Shown here: in pieces, positions 34,095-34,503 of the stretch
Numbering within the stretch: the first letter of the stretch is position 1
Layout: each line of letters starts with the position of its first letter
Assembly (NCBI RefSeq): GCF_000003605.2
Contig: NW_003124921.1
Span: forward strand, 173,200-207,702
Direction: 5' to 3'
Source: Saccoglossus kowalevskii
Taxonomy: Eukaryota > Hemichordata > Enteropneusta > Harrimaniidae
DNA: 34,503 nt
Made by a program: the position numbers and the translations under genes
The notes under the pieces: generated by a model
Told to the model about the DNA's origin: nothing
Seen by the model: the letters and a program-made list of their open reading frames with translations, nothing else
The model's database searches: none

Positions 34095-34503
34095 GATAAA
34101 TAGATGCAAGTTGAGGTAATGTGTAATTATGTCGACTTGCAGAGTAATTTGTCACAATGAATTCTGTCATCCTGAACATTAATTTTATTTTTAAAGTCAA
34201 CAGACTTGAGGAGCTGGCTTGTCAGGCCAGCATGTTCTTAAACTTGTCAGCATTTTGGTAAATTTCTAAGCTCCAAACCCAGGTGTCTGCCCTAATTTTG
34301 ATTGCTGGAAGTTTGCTCTCCTAAACAATTACAGCCATCAATAGTTTTAATAAATTTCAGTTGAATTGTGATAGCATCTTTAAGCAACTGTTTGTTGTGT
34401 AGATACAAACTATCATATGTTCATAGTTTCTGTTGGCATAAACAACATGGCAATAGCATAGTATAACAGTAACACCCAATACGAGTACAGTGCTCATTTA
34501 GCT
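34095..34503. other. AKAP10 intron 3 remainder, nothing recognised
   Basis: AT-rich sequence with no coding exon, repeat array or mobile-element end that I can support. Further AKAP10 exons should lie to the right of the window. Confidence 0.5.

Larger units (their letters stand above)
32608..34503 (+). other. AKAP10: AKAP10 intron 3 (partial)
   Basis: GTCAGT donor at 32608. The intron continues past the window end. It contains a minus-strand CR1/L2-type retrotransposon (about 32893-34074) and a pair of 20-bp direct repeats around it. From about 34095 to the end I see no gene or repeat. Confidence 0.75.

Overview
This is a piece of an animal nuclear genome: AT-rich, intron-containing, with retrotransposon debris, minisatellites and an assembly gap. 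The two recognisable host genes (an LHFPL-family tetraspan gene and AKAP10) are animal families. The CR1/L2-type retrotransposon and the recurring short palindromes (acatgt, accggt) fit a marine invertebrate such as a hemichordate, lophochordate-like animal or mollusc. I cannot fix the species from the sequence.

Layout. Positions 1-26145 are almost entirely non-coding. The exceptions are a possible terminal exon of an unidentified plus-strand gene (about 1698-1832, followed by AATAAA at 1873), a decayed LINE tail (about 9581-9745), a 434-base gap (10782-11215) whose right edge lies in a 55-57 bp tandem repeat, and several microsatellites. This stretch is either the long first intron of the LHFPL-family gene or intergenic. 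I could not find that gene's remaining exons.

Positions 26146-27572 form the informative core. The first coding exon of the LHFPL-family gene (minus strand, start 26521) and the 25-nt first coding exon of AKAP10 (plus strand, start 27548) lie head to head about 1 kb apart. The CpG-richer interval between them probably holds a shared promoter: a TCTCGCGAG motif, a second related motif, an ETS-type ACTTCCG and two short upstream ORFs.

Positions 27573-34503 carry AKAP10 intron 1, exon 2 (30929-31177), intron 2, exon 3 (32080-32607) and part of intron 3. The exons join in frame (all phase 1) and give 267 residues covering the N-terminus and the start of the first, interrupted RGS domain. The gene continues to the right. 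Its introns have gathered a 1008-bp DNA transposon with 30-bp inverted ends and a 7-bp target duplication (28069-29076), seven back-to-back 59-bp repeats containing a telomere-like block (29807-30219), a palindrome with a GTCC/TATC microsatellite just before exon 2, and a 5'-truncated CR1/L2-type retrotransposon on the minus strand (about 32893-34074).

Functionally, AKAP10 tethers protein kinase A and has RGS-like domains, while LHFPL proteins are four-helix membrane proteins. Nothing here shows that the two work together; the link is the shared promoter interval. No wholly new system was found. The most notable items are the DNA transposon, the 59-bp array, the 20-bp repeats flanking the retrotransposon and the small candidate terminal exon.
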